This document shows positions 40,009-50,000 of a stretch of DNA of 64,000 bases, in pieces. Positions within the stretch are counted from its first letter, which is position 1. The number at the start of each line of letters is the position of its first letter. A model generated the notes under the pieces. It had not been told where the DNA came from. It ran no database searches and was given only the letters and a program-made list of their open reading frames with translations. The position numbers were made by a program, and so were the translations under genes. Source of the stretch: an uncultured Pseudomonas sp. (GTDB taxonomy: Bacteria > Pseudomonadota > Gammaproteobacteria > Pseudomonadales > Pseudomonadaceae); NCBI RefSeq assembly GCF_913774235.1, contig NZ_CAJYDW010000017.1, positions 124,001 through 188,000 on the forward strand. Direction: 5' to 3'.

Positions 40009-41457
40009 TTACGCCTGCCCCGGCGGCTGCTTGTCCACGGTCAGGGGCGCGTCGCTGGCGAGGAATTCCTTGGCTTCTTCTTCGCTGGCCACCGAGGGTG
40101 GCGAGCCGCGCAGGGGTTTGCCGGCGGTTTCGCGCACGGTGAGCATGGTCAGGATGCCGATCACCGCCGCGGCCATCAGGTAGTAGGCCGGCACCAGGGG
40201 GTCGCCGGTCCTTTCCACCAGCCAGGCGGTGACCAGCGGGGTGGTGCCGCCGAACAGCGACACCGAGATGTTGAAGGCGATGGACAGGGCGCTGTAGCGG
40301 ATCGGGGTGTAGAACAGCGCCGGCAGGGTGGAGGGCATGGTGCTGGTGAAGCAGGCCAGGGCCATGCCCAGCAGCATCAGGCCGAGGAAGATCAGCCAGT
40401 CGTGGCCGCTGCCGATCAGCTTGAGGCAGGGAATCGCCAGCACCAGGATCGCCAGGCAGGCGCCGATGATCATCGGCTTGCGACCCAGGCGGTCACTGAA
40501 GAAGCCACCCAGGATGTTGAGCGGCATCATCACCACCATGACGATGAGGATCAGCAGCAGCCCCTTGGTCTCGGCATAGCCCATGGTCACCGCCAGGTAG
40601 CTAGGCATGTAGGTCAGCAGCATGTAGTCGGTGACATTGAACACCAGCACCAGGCCGACGCACTTGAGCAGGGCGACGCGATGCAGGGTAAACAGCTCGC
40701 GCAGGCTGTGCGCCGGGCCTTCGCCCTTGCCCTCGTTGGCCTCGGTGTGGGCCTTGAACGCCGGGGTTTCTTCCAGCTTCAGGCGCATGTAGAGACCGAG
40801 CAGACCCAAGGGCCCGGCGATGAAGAAGGGCACGCGCCACCCCCAGTCGAGCAACTGCTCCTGGGTCAGGGCCGCGGTGAGCGCGGTGACCGTCCCGGCA
40901 CCGGCGATATAGCCGGCCAGGGTGCCGAATTCCAGCCAGCTGCCCATGCGCCCACGGGTCTTGTCGGTGGCGTACTCGGCGATGAAGGTCGCCGCGCCGC
41001 CGTATTCGCCGCCGGTGGAGAAGCCTTGCACCACCCGCGCCAGCAGCAAGAGGGCGGGCGCCCAGATGCCGATGCTCTCGTAGCTCGGGATCAGGCCGAT
41101 GCTGAAGGTGCCCAGGGCCATCATGATCATGGTCAGGGCGAGCACCTTCTGACGCCCGTACTTGTCGCCCAAGGGGCCGAACACCATGCCGCCGAGCGGG
41201 CGGACCAGGAAGGCCACGGTGAAGGTGGCGAAGGTGGCGATCAGCTGGGCGGCGGCATTGCCGTCGGGAAAGAACACCTTGCCCAGGGTGACGGCCAGAT
41301 AGCCATAGACGCCGAAGTCGAACCACTCCATGGCGTTGCCCAGGGCGGCAGCGCCCACGGCGCGCTTGACCAGGGAGTTGTCGACGATGGTGAGGTCGTC
41401 CGGCTTTACCTCATGGCGGCGCTTGAACCAGCCGACGTGATGATGGTGTTTCGACAT
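40009..41457 (-). CDS. proP: ProP-type MHS family proline/betaine:proton symporter
   Basis: 482 aa, 12-TM MFS protein of the metabolite:H+ symporter family. It follows E. coli ProP closely: GNAMEWFDFGVYGYLAVTLGKVFFP, RPLGGMVFGPLGDKYGRQKVLA, GLIPSYESIGIWAP, QGFSTGGEYGGAATFIAEY, LDWGWRVPFFIAGPLG and MPAYYLM-like VPAYYLMAAAVIG. Expected to import proline or betaines during osmotic stress. It lacks the long C-terminal coiled coil of E. coli ProP that tunes osmosensing. ATG 41457 follows AGGAGG. An N-terminal KHHHHVG stretch is unusual. Confidence 0.87.
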   Translation of the reverse strand: MSKHHHHVGWFKRRHEVKPDDLTIVDNSLVKRAVGAAALGNAMEWFDFGVYGYLAVTLGKVFFPDGNAAAQLIATFATFTVAFLVRPLGGMVFGPLGDKYGRQKVLALTMIMMALGTFSIGLIPSYESIGIWAPALLLLARVVQGFSTGGEYGGAATFIAEYATDKTRGRMGSWLEFGTLAGYIAGAGTVTALTAALTQEQLLDWGWRVPFFIAGPLGLLGLYMRLKLEETPAFKAHTEANEGKGEGPAHSLRELFTLHRVALLKCVGLVLVFNVTDYMLLTYMPSYLAVTMGYAETKGLLLILIVMVVMMPLNILGGFFSDRLGRKPMIIGACLAILVLAIPCLKLIGSGHDWLIFLGLMLLGMALACFTSTMPSTLPALFYTPIRYSALSIAFNISVSLFGGTTPLVTAWLVERTGDPLVPAYYLMAAAVIGILTMLTVRETAGKPLRGSPPSVASEEEAKEFLASDAPLTVDKQPPGQA

Positions 41458-41702
41458 GTGTTTTCCTCCTTGCGTGGGGCGATAGACCCGAGCGGAGCGC
41501 CAGAAGTGCGATGACAGACGGTCATAACTTCGATCTTGGCCCCTGGGTTTAGGCGAAACCCGTGGCAGGAGAGGTGAGCCCTGGCCGAGCGACGCGTCCG
41601 GAATGCTGCATTCGCCGCCGAACCAGGCGGCGGGTAACGGTCGGGTCGTGGGCCGGTCCAAGCCTTGAGGTAAGCTGGGCCATTCCTTCAAGGAGCCGCG
41701 CG

Positions 41703-42680
41703 ATGAAAGCGCCTGCCGTCCTCTTCGCTCTCGCCCTGCTGGGTGTCGCTACCGGGAGCGCCGCGCCTGCCTGGGCCGACTCCAACTATCGCCTGGGCGG
41801 TGGCTATGTGACGCCGCCCCCGGGCGCGGCGCCGCCACCGGCACCGGCCGGCAACGGCGGGGGCTGGCAGGGTGGCGGTCCGGGTAACTGGAACGGCGCG
41901 CCGCCGCCTGGCCGTGGTGGTGGACCCGGCCGGGGGGATGCGCCGCCGCCGGAGCGTTGGGGACGTCCCGATCCGGGGCCGCGGCCGGATGTACAGCCAG
42001 CCTTCCAGGATCGTCCCGTGCCCCTGCCGCGGCCCGGTTACATGATGCCGGCACCTGCGCAACCGGACTGGAATCCGCCACGGCCGCCCCGTCCCAATCC
42101 TGGCTACGATCAGGGCTGGTCGGGCAATCGACCGGGCTGGGGCGCCCATCCGCAGTGGCGACCGGGTTTCGAGGTGCCGGGGATTCCCGCCGGCTTCACC
42201 CGCGTCTGGTACCGCGACAGCCAGTACTACTATGCCGATGGCTACTGGTATCGGCCCCAGGGACCACGCTATGTGGTGACCCTGCCGCCGACCGGGGTGC
42301 GGGTCAGCGTGCTGCCGGCCTTCGCCGAGACGCTGTGGATGGGCGGCACCACCTATTACTTCGCCGCGGGGAGCTATTACCGCACCGATCCGGGCGGTGG
42401 CTTCGTCACGGTGGCCGATCCCACGGTCGCCGCGGTACCGGCCACTTCCGCGGCGCCCACCGGGGCGGGCTACGATGCCTATGACGTCACCGCCTATCCG
42501 CTGCAGGGGCAGCCACCGGAACGCTATGCCACGGACAGATACGATTGCCGCCGCTATGCCGCCGGCGACTCGGGCTTCGATCCCGAGCGCCCGGGTGCGG
42601 TGGCCGATCCCTACCTGACCCAGCGTTTCCGCCAGGCACTGGCGGCTTGCCTGGCGGGGCGCGGCTACCGGGTGGAGTAG
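41703..42680 (+). CDS. Secreted proline/glycine-rich DUF6515-like protein
   Basis: 325 aa. Signal peptide (APAVLFALALLGVATGSAAPAWA), then ~120 residues rich in Pro, Gly and Asn (low complexity, PPPGAAPPPAPAG...), then a folded part with YYYADGYWYRP, LPPTGVRVSVLP, TYYFAAGSYYRTD of the DUF6515 type, and a C-terminal RYDCRRYA...ALAACLAGRGYRVE segment with two Cys. Periplasmic or envelope protein; function unknown. ATG 41703 follows AAGGAG. Divergent from proP. Confidence 0.78.
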   Translation: MKAPAVLFALALLGVATGSAAPAWADSNYRLGGGYVTPPPGAAPPPAPAGNGGGWQGGGPGNWNGAPPPGRGGGPGRGDAPPPERWGRPDPGPRPDVQPAFQDRPVPLPRPGYMMPAPAQPDWNPPRPPRPNPGYDQGWSGNRPGWGAHPQWRPGFEVPGIPAGFTRVWYRDSQYYYADGYWYRPQGPRYVVTLPPTGVRVSVLPAFAETLWMGGTTYYFAAGSYYRTDPGGGFVTVADPTVAAVPATSAAPTGAGYDAYDVTAYPLQGQPPERYATDRYDCRRYAAGDSGFDPERPGAVADPYLTQRFRQALAACLAGRGYRVE

Positions 42681-42687
42681 GGCTAGG

Positions 42688-43371
42688 CTAGTCGTTGGTT
42701 AGCTGCACCAGGGTGAACAGCCCGAACGGCGGCACGCTGCTGCGGCTGGCGCGGCGCAGGTCTTCCCGAGACAGGATGGAGCCCATGGCGAAGTCCGGAT
42801 GCCAGCCCAGCTTGCGCGAGGCCGGGGCCATGGCCTTTTCCGCCAGCAGGCGCAGGCCGCCCTCGGCCTGGAAGTGGTTGACCAGCAACAGGTGGCCGCC
42901 GGGTTTCACCACCCGGCGCATCTCCTGCATCAGCTTGCGCGGATTGGGCACCACGGAGGCGACGAACATGGCCACGGCGATATCGAAGGAACCGGTGGGC
43001 AGACCGGTTTCCTCGGCATTGGCCTCGATCAGCGCTTCGACGGTCGCGATGCCGTCGCGGGCTACCCGTTCCCGGGCCTTGGCCAGCATGTCGGGTGACA
43101 GGTCGATGCCGGTGACGCGCTTGTCCGGCCCGTAGTGGGGCAGGGCCAGGCCGGTGCCCACGCCGACTTCCAACACCCGGGTGCCCGCCAGGGCATTGAC
43201 CGCCGCCACCGCGCGCTTGCGTCCGGGCGCCGAGACGCCGCCGAATACGCGGTCATAGACATTGGCCCAACGCCGGTAGGCGGAAATGATGGCGGCATTA
43301 TCCAGTGCGGAATGAGGCGCGGAAGTGTCCGCAGTATTCAGCGAATAATCGATTTTCTTCGAGTCGTGCAT
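42688..43371 (-). CDS. Class I SAM-dependent methyltransferase, PmtA-like
   Basis: 227 aa. AYRRWANVYDRVFGGVSAPGRKRAV followed by VLEVGVGTGLALPHYG (SAM motif I) and GIDLSPDMLAKAR (motif II) is the pattern of bacterial phosphatidylethanolamine N-methyltransferases (PmtA), which make phosphatidylcholine in three steps. NHFQAEGGLRLLAEK near the C-terminus agrees. ATG 43371 follows AAGG; an upstream start at 43446 exists. A quinone or other small-molecule methyltransferase role is possible. Confidence 0.8.
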   Translation of the reverse strand: MHDSKKIDYSLNTADTSAPHSALDNAAIISAYRRWANVYDRVFGGVSAPGRKRAVAAVNALAGTRVLEVGVGTGLALPHYGPDKRVTGIDLSPDMLAKARERVARDGIATVEALIEANAEETGLPTGSFDIAVAMFVASVVPNPRKLMQEMRRVVKPGGHLLLVNHFQAEGGLRLLAEKAMAPASRKLGWHPDFAMGSILSREDLRRASRSSVPPFGLFTLVQLTND

Positions 43372-44486
43372 AGCGGCCTTGTCATTGTCGGTAGATGAAA
43401 GCAGAGGCGGTACGGAGCTAACTCGGAGCAAGTCCGATGGTGGCAAGTGCGCAGCCGTGGCGGAGCGGTGAAACCGCCTTCAACGTGCGCACATTTCGCA
43501 TAAGACGCAGTCTTGCAGCGGGCTTGCGCCTTGTCGCCAGCGGCCCGCAATCAGGCGGAGAAGCCTCCTTGACCGATTCTGGTCAAGGGTCTGGCTCTTT
43601 TTAAAACAATTGCGAAGTCTTTGGCTAGTTATGTCTGAGGGAGTTCTGCGCGAATGAGAAGTTGGTGGCTTTAGCTGTTCTTATTGTTCGAATGTCCAAT
43701 CAATAAAAATACCGCGTCGAATACCTTTATTAATTCGCGCGTTCAATCAAAGAGCCGGGGCGCAAGCGTTCGAATGTCCTTGCGACTTCCGCTCAGAACA
43801 GAGGGCGTTCCTCATCCGACGGATCAGGAGGTGACAGCCTTCGATTGGACGAGAAACCATAGGGGCTTAAGCAAAGGTTAAGCATTACCAATTCAAACTC
43901 ACCGGTAACGTTAACGTCCGTCTCAGTAAGGTGGACAGCCGGGTGTCGTCAAAATCGTTAGCTGGCTTTTATTACCTATTACAAGTTAATGTCAGTCCCG
44001 TTTCAGGTAGGCGGTCAGCCTGCCAGATGCCTTTGGCAGGACGCCTGATGCAGACCGCAGCCTTCTCGCAGGCCTCCGTCAACCCCGCGCTTGCCCAGCA
44101 AATCCAGGAAAGTTAAGCCCTACAGGCTGTGTGGAGGCTCGCCCGGTTGCGCTGTCCTGTCTGTCCGAGCGCCATCCGAAAAAATAATTAGCTTGCTACT
44201 GAATTGCTGGATTTACTTGTACGAAAGGAAATAGAACCAGCGAAAGCGCTTAGGCCACAGCCGGGCCACCGATCATCATGCTTTAGAGGCCGAATGTCAT
44301 ACGTCTACTGACTTGCGCCGAAAATGGCCGCAGCATGGCGGGAGAATCATTTGCGATAGCCGGTCTGCGGGGCTTGAGGTCCCGGGCTCAGGCTTGGCTA
44401 TGCGAATGCTCAAGGATGACGGCTGAGCGCTGTTTTGCTGCGGAATTGGACTCCCGGCTAACGCCTTTCGCTTGGGTACGGCAGTC
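43372..44486. other. 1.1-kb gene-poor, AT-richer stretch upstream of the pilin operon
   Basis: No convincing gene. Composition drops well below the flanks over 43600-44320. Seen: a perfect dyad CTTGACC-GATTCT-GGTCAAG followed by CTCTTTTT at 43568-43602 (terminator- or operator-like), TAACGTTA at about 43910, and a tiny ORF at 44048-44116 (MQTAAFSQASVNPALAQQIQ..., AGGA 7 bases before its ATG). It probably carries the control region of the pilin operon; no clear AlgR box or sigma54 site was found. Confidence 0.5.
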
Positions 44487-44990
44487 GTGAAGAGAGTGTC
44501 ATTGCGTAGAACCTGGGGTTTCACCCTGATCGAGATGCTGGTGGTGGTCGCCCTGATGGGGATCTTCGTGGCCATTGCCGCGCCCAGCTTCGCCGGGCTG
44601 ATCCGCTCCAACCGGGTCCAGGCCGCCGCCGATGAACTGGTGGGGGTATTGCAGTACGCGCGGGGCGAGGCCGTCACGCGGGGCGTGACCGTGACCCTGA
44701 CGGCGACCAATGCCAACGCCTGGAACGCCGGCTTCACCCTGACCGCCGCCGGACAGACGCTGCCGCTGCGCCGCATCGATGCGAGTGGCCTGCAGAGCGG
44801 GGTGACGGTCAGCTCGGGTGCCGCCCAGGCCAGCTTCAGTGCGACGGGCACCAGCGGCACCACGACCAATCAGTGCTTCACCATCTGTTCCGCCGACCAG
44901 TCCGGGCAATGCCGTTTCGTCGGGCTCAGCGTGACCGGGCGCATCACTCCGCCCTCGACGACCCGACCGCAGACCGGGGAGTGCTCGTGA
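44487..44990 (+). CDS. fimU: Type IV minor pilin FimU (GspH/FimT family)
   Basis: 167 aa from GTG 44487. Prepilin leader and cleavage site RRTWG/FTLIEMLVVVALMGIFVAIAAPSFAGLI, followed by the GspH-type pattern RVQAAADELVGVLQYARGEAVTRG. Cleaved by PilD; primes pilus assembly with PilV, W and X. First of a six-gene operon. No strong ribosome-binding site is visible; a TTG at 44472 is an alternative start. Cys pair near the C-terminus (CFTICSADQSGQC). Confidence 0.85.
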   Translation: MKRVSLRRTWGFTLIEMLVVVALMGIFVAIAAPSFAGLIRSNRVQAAADELVGVLQYARGEAVTRGVTVTLTATNANAWNAGFTLTAAGQTLPLRRIDASGLQSGVTVSSGAAQASFSATGTSGTTTNQCFTICSADQSGQCRFVGLSVTGRITPPSTTRPQTGECS

Positions 44991-45511
44991 GACCCACCCA
45001 GTCCGGCTTCAGCATGATCGAGGTGCTGGTCAGCGTGGTGCTGATCTGCGTGGGGCTGCTCGGCATCGCCGCCCTGCAGAGCAAGGCCGTGCCTTTCACC
45101 CAGGATTCCGTCCAGCGCAATGCCGCCATCATGTTGAGCAACGATCTGCTCGAACTGGTGCGCAGCCACCCCAACGCGCTCGCCGACTTTCTCAAGGCGC
45201 CCGGCGACGACTTCCCCAGCGCACCGAGCAGTTGCCTGCCCACGCCCGCTGCCGCGGCGGACCAGCTCGCCTGCTGGGCAGCCCAGGCGAGTGCGCTGCT
45301 GCCGGGCGCTGCGGATCTGCTGAATGGCTCCTTCTATGTCTGCCGCAATGCCACCCCCGGTCTTACCGGCGCGACGGCGTCCTGTACCGGTGGCGACTAT
45401 CTCGAGATCCAGGTGGCCTGGAGCGCACCCCTCGACAGCTGCCTGGACGGCACCACGACCAGCAGCGGGACCAGCTCCATCTGTACCTATCGCGTACGAA
45501 CCCGACTCTGA
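44987..45511 (+). CDS. pilV: Type IV minor pilin PilV
   Basis: 174 aa from GTG 44987, overlapping the fimU stop (GTGA) and preceded by GGGGAG. Prepilin site QSG/FSMIEVLVSVVLICVGLLGIAALQSKA; this SMIEVLVS...GLLG signature is typical of PilV. The globular part has several Cys (SSCLP, ACWA, YVCRN, SCTG) for disulfides. Part of the minor pilin tip complex. Confidence 0.88.
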   Translation: MRPTQSGFSMIEVLVSVVLICVGLLGIAALQSKAVPFTQDSVQRNAAIMLSNDLLELVRSHPNALADFLKAPGDDFPSAPSSCLPTPAAAADQLACWAAQASALLPGAADLLNGSFYVCRNATPGLTGATASCTGGDYLEIQVAWSAPLDSCLDGTTTSSGTSSICTYRVRTRL

Positions 45512-45522
45512 AGGCGCCCGTC

Positions 45523-46434
45523 ATGCTCAACCGTTTCGCGACCGTACCGGTCCGGCAGCAGGGATTGTCCATCGTCGAGCTGATGGTGGCCCTGGCGCTC
45601 AGCAGCTTCTTGATCCTCGGTGTCACCGAGCTCTACATCAGCAACAAGAAGACCTATCTCTTCCAGCAGGGCCAGGAACTCAACCAGGAGAACGGGCGCT
45701 TCGCCCTGGCGCTGTTGAGCCAGGAGCTGGCCAAGGCCGGTTATCGCCGACGGCCGGACATCGCCGTCACACGGGATTTTCCCGCGGACAGTGGGACGAC
45801 CACCACCGGTAACGCCCTGGGCTGCAACTTCGCCGCCGGTGCGGCGGTGACGGGCAACGCCACCAGCCTTTGCGTCCGCTACCAAGCCCGTGACGTCCAG
45901 GAGACCGATTGCCGGGGGCAGGTCCTCAGTGCCCAATCGACCACCCTGGCCAACAATGCCGATGCGCCCTACGAATATTCCAACACGGCGCAGAATGCGG
46001 TGATCGTCGAACGCTTCTCCCTGGCGGCCGATGCCAACGTCACGACCGGCGCGACCAACGAGCGGGCCGGTGCCCTGGTGTGCGCCAGCAACCTGCTGGC
46101 CTGTGGCAATGGCACCTGTACCCGCACCAACGGCGACACCACGACCGCGCAGCTCATCGGTGGCGTCCGCGACCTGCGCTTCGACTATGGCGTGGGTGCT
46201 GATCGCAGCGTCACCGCCTTCAGCCTCACCCCCGCCGTCAGCGCCGCCAACCTGATCCTCACCGTGCGTTATTCCGCGCTGATGCAGGCGCCCGCCCAGG
46301 GCGTGCGGGACAGCAGCGAGACACCGGCGGTCCTGACCCAGTGGAATGGCCGCTATTCGACGTCCTTCACCGGCAACGCCTATCTCTACCAGATCGCCCA
46401 GGACACCATCACCTTGAGGAACCTGATGCCATGA
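45523..46434 (+). CDS. pilW: Type IV minor pilin PilW
   Basis: 303 aa. Prepilin site QQG/LSIVELMVALALSSFLILGVTELYISNKKTY, then QENGRFALALLSQELAKAGY, the standard PilW motif. The C-terminal beta-rich region ends YLYQIAQDTITLRNLMP. It connects the minor pilin complex with PilX and PilY1. ATG 45523 lies 11 bases after the pilV stop; its stop overlaps pilX as ATGA. Confidence 0.9.
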   Translation: MLNRFATVPVRQQGLSIVELMVALALSSFLILGVTELYISNKKTYLFQQGQELNQENGRFALALLSQELAKAGYRRRPDIAVTRDFPADSGTTTTGNALGCNFAAGAAVTGNATSLCVRYQARDVQETDCRGQVLSAQSTTLANNADAPYEYSNTAQNAVIVERFSLAADANVTTGATNERAGALVCASNLLACGNGTCTRTNGDTTTAQLIGGVRDLRFDYGVGADRSVTAFSLTPAVSAANLILTVRYSALMQAPAQGVRDSSETPAVLTQWNGRYSTSFTGNAYLYQIAQDTITLRNLMP

Positions 46435-47051
46435 CCGTCTTGCGCAACCTCGCCGGGCAGCGGCAGCGCGGTGCCTCCTTGCTGATCGCCCTGATCATGC
46501 TCCTGTTACTCACGCTCCTGGCGCTGACCAGCCTGCGCGGCGTCACCCTGGAGTCGCGGGTGATGGGGAACATCAAGCAGCAACGCAACCTGCAGAGCGC
46601 CGCCGAAACCGCGTTGCGGGCCGGGGAGGGAACGCTCGGCAAGGCCGTCACGGCGCCGGATCTGGCGAGCAGCTGCACGACGACCTTCTGCGTGCCCTAT
46701 CAGTTGCGCAACAATGCCTACCTCAATGCCGCCGGCACGGCCCTGGGCAGCCAGACGATCGGTACCCGCAGCGTGCCCCTGGGCTACATGACGCCGCTGT
46801 TCCGCAACGGCGACCCCAGCGCCACCCTGGACGGCTACAGCATCCTGAGCGCCGGTGCCACCGAGACGCCCAATGCCCGCTGGTATGTGGTCGACCTTGG
46901 GCCACTCGACAATGGCAGTGAAGACAATTGCGCCCTGATCGGCTGTGGTACCCGCTACTACGAAGTCAACAGCTGCGCCGGCGTGGGCTGCGCCAGCAGC
47001 CAGCCCGGGCAACGGATCACCCTGAGATCCGTCATGACCAAATCCTTCTGA
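46431..47051 (+). CDS. pilX: Type IV pilus assembly protein PilX
   Basis: 206 aa. RQRGASLLIALIMLLLLTLLALTSLRGVTLESRVMGN is the PilX N-terminus (GASLLxxLxxLLxLT...E.R..GN), here without a Glu at position +5, as is usual for PilX. QQRNLQSAAETALRAGE continues the helix. Several C-terminal Cys. It begins at the ATGA overlap with pilW and precedes pilY1 by 19 bases. Confidence 0.88.
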   Translation: MTVLRNLAGQRQRGASLLIALIMLLLLTLLALTSLRGVTLESRVMGNIKQQRNLQSAAETALRAGEGTLGKAVTAPDLASSCTTTFCVPYQLRNNAYLNAAGTALGSQTIGTRSVPLGYMTPLFRNGDPSATLDGYSILSAGATETPNARWYVVDLGPLDNGSEDNCALIGCGTRYYEVNSCAGVGCASSQPGQRITLRSVMTKSF

Positions 47052-47070
47052 TCGGCCGGAGACGCTATTG

Positions 47071-50000
47071 ATGAACGCCCGAGGTCGCCGTCGCTTCCCG
47101 CTGCCCCTGCTGCTGCTCGCCCTGGCGACCAGCGCCCAGGCGGTCACCAACTTCCCCACCCAGACGCCGTTGTTCGTCAACAGCGCGGTACCGCCGCTGA
47201 ACATGCTGGTGGTGGAGCGCGATCACAAGCTCTATGCCCCAGCCTACAACGATGCCGCGGACCTGGATGGCGATGGTGTCCTGGACATCTATTACAAGCC
47301 GGGGGTCATCGACTACACCGGTTACTTCGATTCCGCCAAGTGCTATTCCTACGATACCGCCAACGGCTACTTCGTCCCCCAAGGGGCGGGTACGGCGATT
47401 TCCAGCGCGCCTACAACCGGTACGCCGAAGAAGTGCGGGACCGGCAACAGCGCCGCGCCCTGGAGCGGGGACTTCCTCAACTACCTGACCACCTCGCGGA
47501 TGGATGCCCTGCGCAAGGTGCTCTACGGCGGCTATCGCTCGACCGATACCGCGACCAGTACGGTGCTGGCACGGGTCAACGTGCCGGCTGATGCCCATTC
47601 CTGGGGCAAGGAATACAATCGGGCCAACGGCTACAACATTTCCGACTATGCGCCCATCAGCACGCCGAGCAGCACCAATACCTACGTGTTGTTCGCCAAC
47701 ACCACCTACAACAGCCAGCCGAGTCTGAGGATCATCCCCAGCACCTCGGATATCCGTATCTGGGGTTGGGTGTCGCGCGAATCGGTGCAGGGGCAGAACA
47801 CCGCGACCACTACGGCCTTCTCGGACGTCAACCTGTCGGCAACCACGCCCTCGGGCACCCTCACCAGTTCCTCCGGCCGCAACGTCTACAGCTTCAACGT
47901 CAAGGTCCAGGCCTGCGTGAGCGGGCTGCTGGAAAGCAACTGCAAGGCCTATCCCAATGGCCAGTACAAACCGACCGGGTTGCTGCACGACTACGGCGAA
48001 GGCAACCAGATGTATTTCGGGCTGCTGACCGGCACCTATAACGACAACCTCCAGGGTGGGGTGCTGCGCAAGGCCATCAGTTCCTTCGCCAACGAGGTGG
48101 ATGCCCAGACCGGCATCTTCGGCGTGGCCTCGGGCAGTGGCCGGAACATCACCTACACCAAGCAGGGCATCATCGCCACGCTCGATGGGATCCAGTACTC
48201 CTCGGACAGTAACTGCTCGAGCTGGGCAACGCCCGGCAACGACCTGCCCAATGGCCGGTGCTACAACTATGGCAATCCGCTGGGAGAGATGTCCTACGAG
48301 GTATTGCGCTACTTCAGCGGCGCCACGACGCCTACTTCCGGCTATGCCGCCGGTTCGGTGGACAGCGGTCTGGGGCTGCCGGCGGTGACCAGCTGGAGCA
48401 ATCCCTACAACACCTATCCCTCGTGCTCGAAGCCCTTCCAGACGCTGCTCAGCGACGTGAATCCCAGCTACGACTCGGATCTGCCGGACAGTGCCTTCAC
48501 CGCCACGTCCGTACCTGCGACGCTCACGGGGTTCAGCAGCCGTACCCTGGGCCAGACCATCTGGGACAACGAGGTAGGCAGCAACCGCAGCATCAACATC
48601 GGCGAGGTGGCCGGGAGCGCTACCGACTACGCACCTACCGCCAAGACGGCGAGCGGCTTCGGTAACTTCCGCGGCCTGCCCGACGAACCCACCCGGCAGG
48701 GTACCTACAACGTCGCCAGCGTCGCCTACTACGGCAACAAGACCGCCCTGACCACCAGTGGACAAGGGCTGAAGACCTTCGCCGTGGCGCTGTCCTCCAC
48801 CCTGCCGCGGATCCAGATGACCACCAGCCTCGGGACCCTCACCCTGGTGCCCTTCGGCAAGGTGGTCACTGCGGGCAATACCAAGGATGCGACCGAGCAG
48901 ATCACCGGCTTCTACGTGGACACCATGGCCAATCTGAGCGGCATGCCGGTGGACAGCAGCAAGAACGGCGGCCGGCCGCTGATCAGTTTCCGCGTGGTCT
49001 ATGACGATGCCGGCCAGGGCGGCGACTACGACATGGATGCCATCGTCCTCTACACCCTGGCCGCCAACGCCAATGGCACCATCACGGTCACCAGCGATAC
49101 CCAGTACTCGGTGTCGGGCAATGACTCCCACATGGGCTATACCATGTCGGGCACCACGGCCGATGGCATCTACCTGGAAGTGACCGGCGGTGGGACTTCG
49201 TCCAACAGCGGGAACCTGCACTATCCGCTGGATACCCCACCCAACCGCTTGCCCGGGGCCTGTGTGAACAACACGAATAGCTGCCCGGCCTTGCCGGGGC
49301 GCAAGAGCAACAGCGTGATGGTAAACGGCAGTACCGCCACCTCCAGGATCTTCACCCCATCGGCCAGCTCCCTGGTCACCAACCTGCAGAACCCCCTGTG
49401 GTACGCGGCTAAATGGGGCGGCTACAGCTATTCCAGCAGCAACCCTTTGCCGGTCGCTGGCGACTGGGATTCCAATAGGTCGGGAACGCCCGACAACTAT
49501 TTCCTGGTGACCAACGCCTCGACGCTCAAGACCCAGCTGTCCAACGCCTTCAACCAGATCCTGCAGAGCAACAGTTCGGTGGCGGCCCCGGCCGTGCTGC
49601 CCTATTTGAGCACCACCAATGGCTCGGCGACACGCTACGACAGCTACACCACGTCCCTGAACGCCACCTACTGGAGTGGCGACCTGACCAAGACCACCAT
49701 CGAGATCACGCCCACCACTACCGGGACAGCGACCAAGACCGCCACCACGGCGTGGAAGGCCAGCGCCCAGATGCCGGGCTGGGCGTCGCGTACCATCAAG
49801 ATGGCGGCGATACCCGGTACCGGCACCGGGATGCAGGACTTCACCTATGCGCTGCTCTCCGGACGGCGCTATGGCGGCAACGATCTGCAGACCAACCTGG
49901 ACGCCAACAAGGTCAATTTCCTCAAGGGCGACAACAGCCTGGCCACCTCGAGCTATCGCCAGCGCCAGACGCTGCTGGGCGACATGATCAACTCGGCGCC

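Noticed and set aside
44020-44070. Sigma54 promoter (TGGCA...GC) upstream of fimU
   Set aside because: The GG-to-GC spacing does not match -24/-12 rules and the -12 element is poor.
43931-44116. 61-codon ORF in the gap before the pilin operon
   Set aside because: Starts at an unsupported GTG and shows no family; only its last 22 codons have a plausible ribosome-binding site, noted as part of the gap entry.
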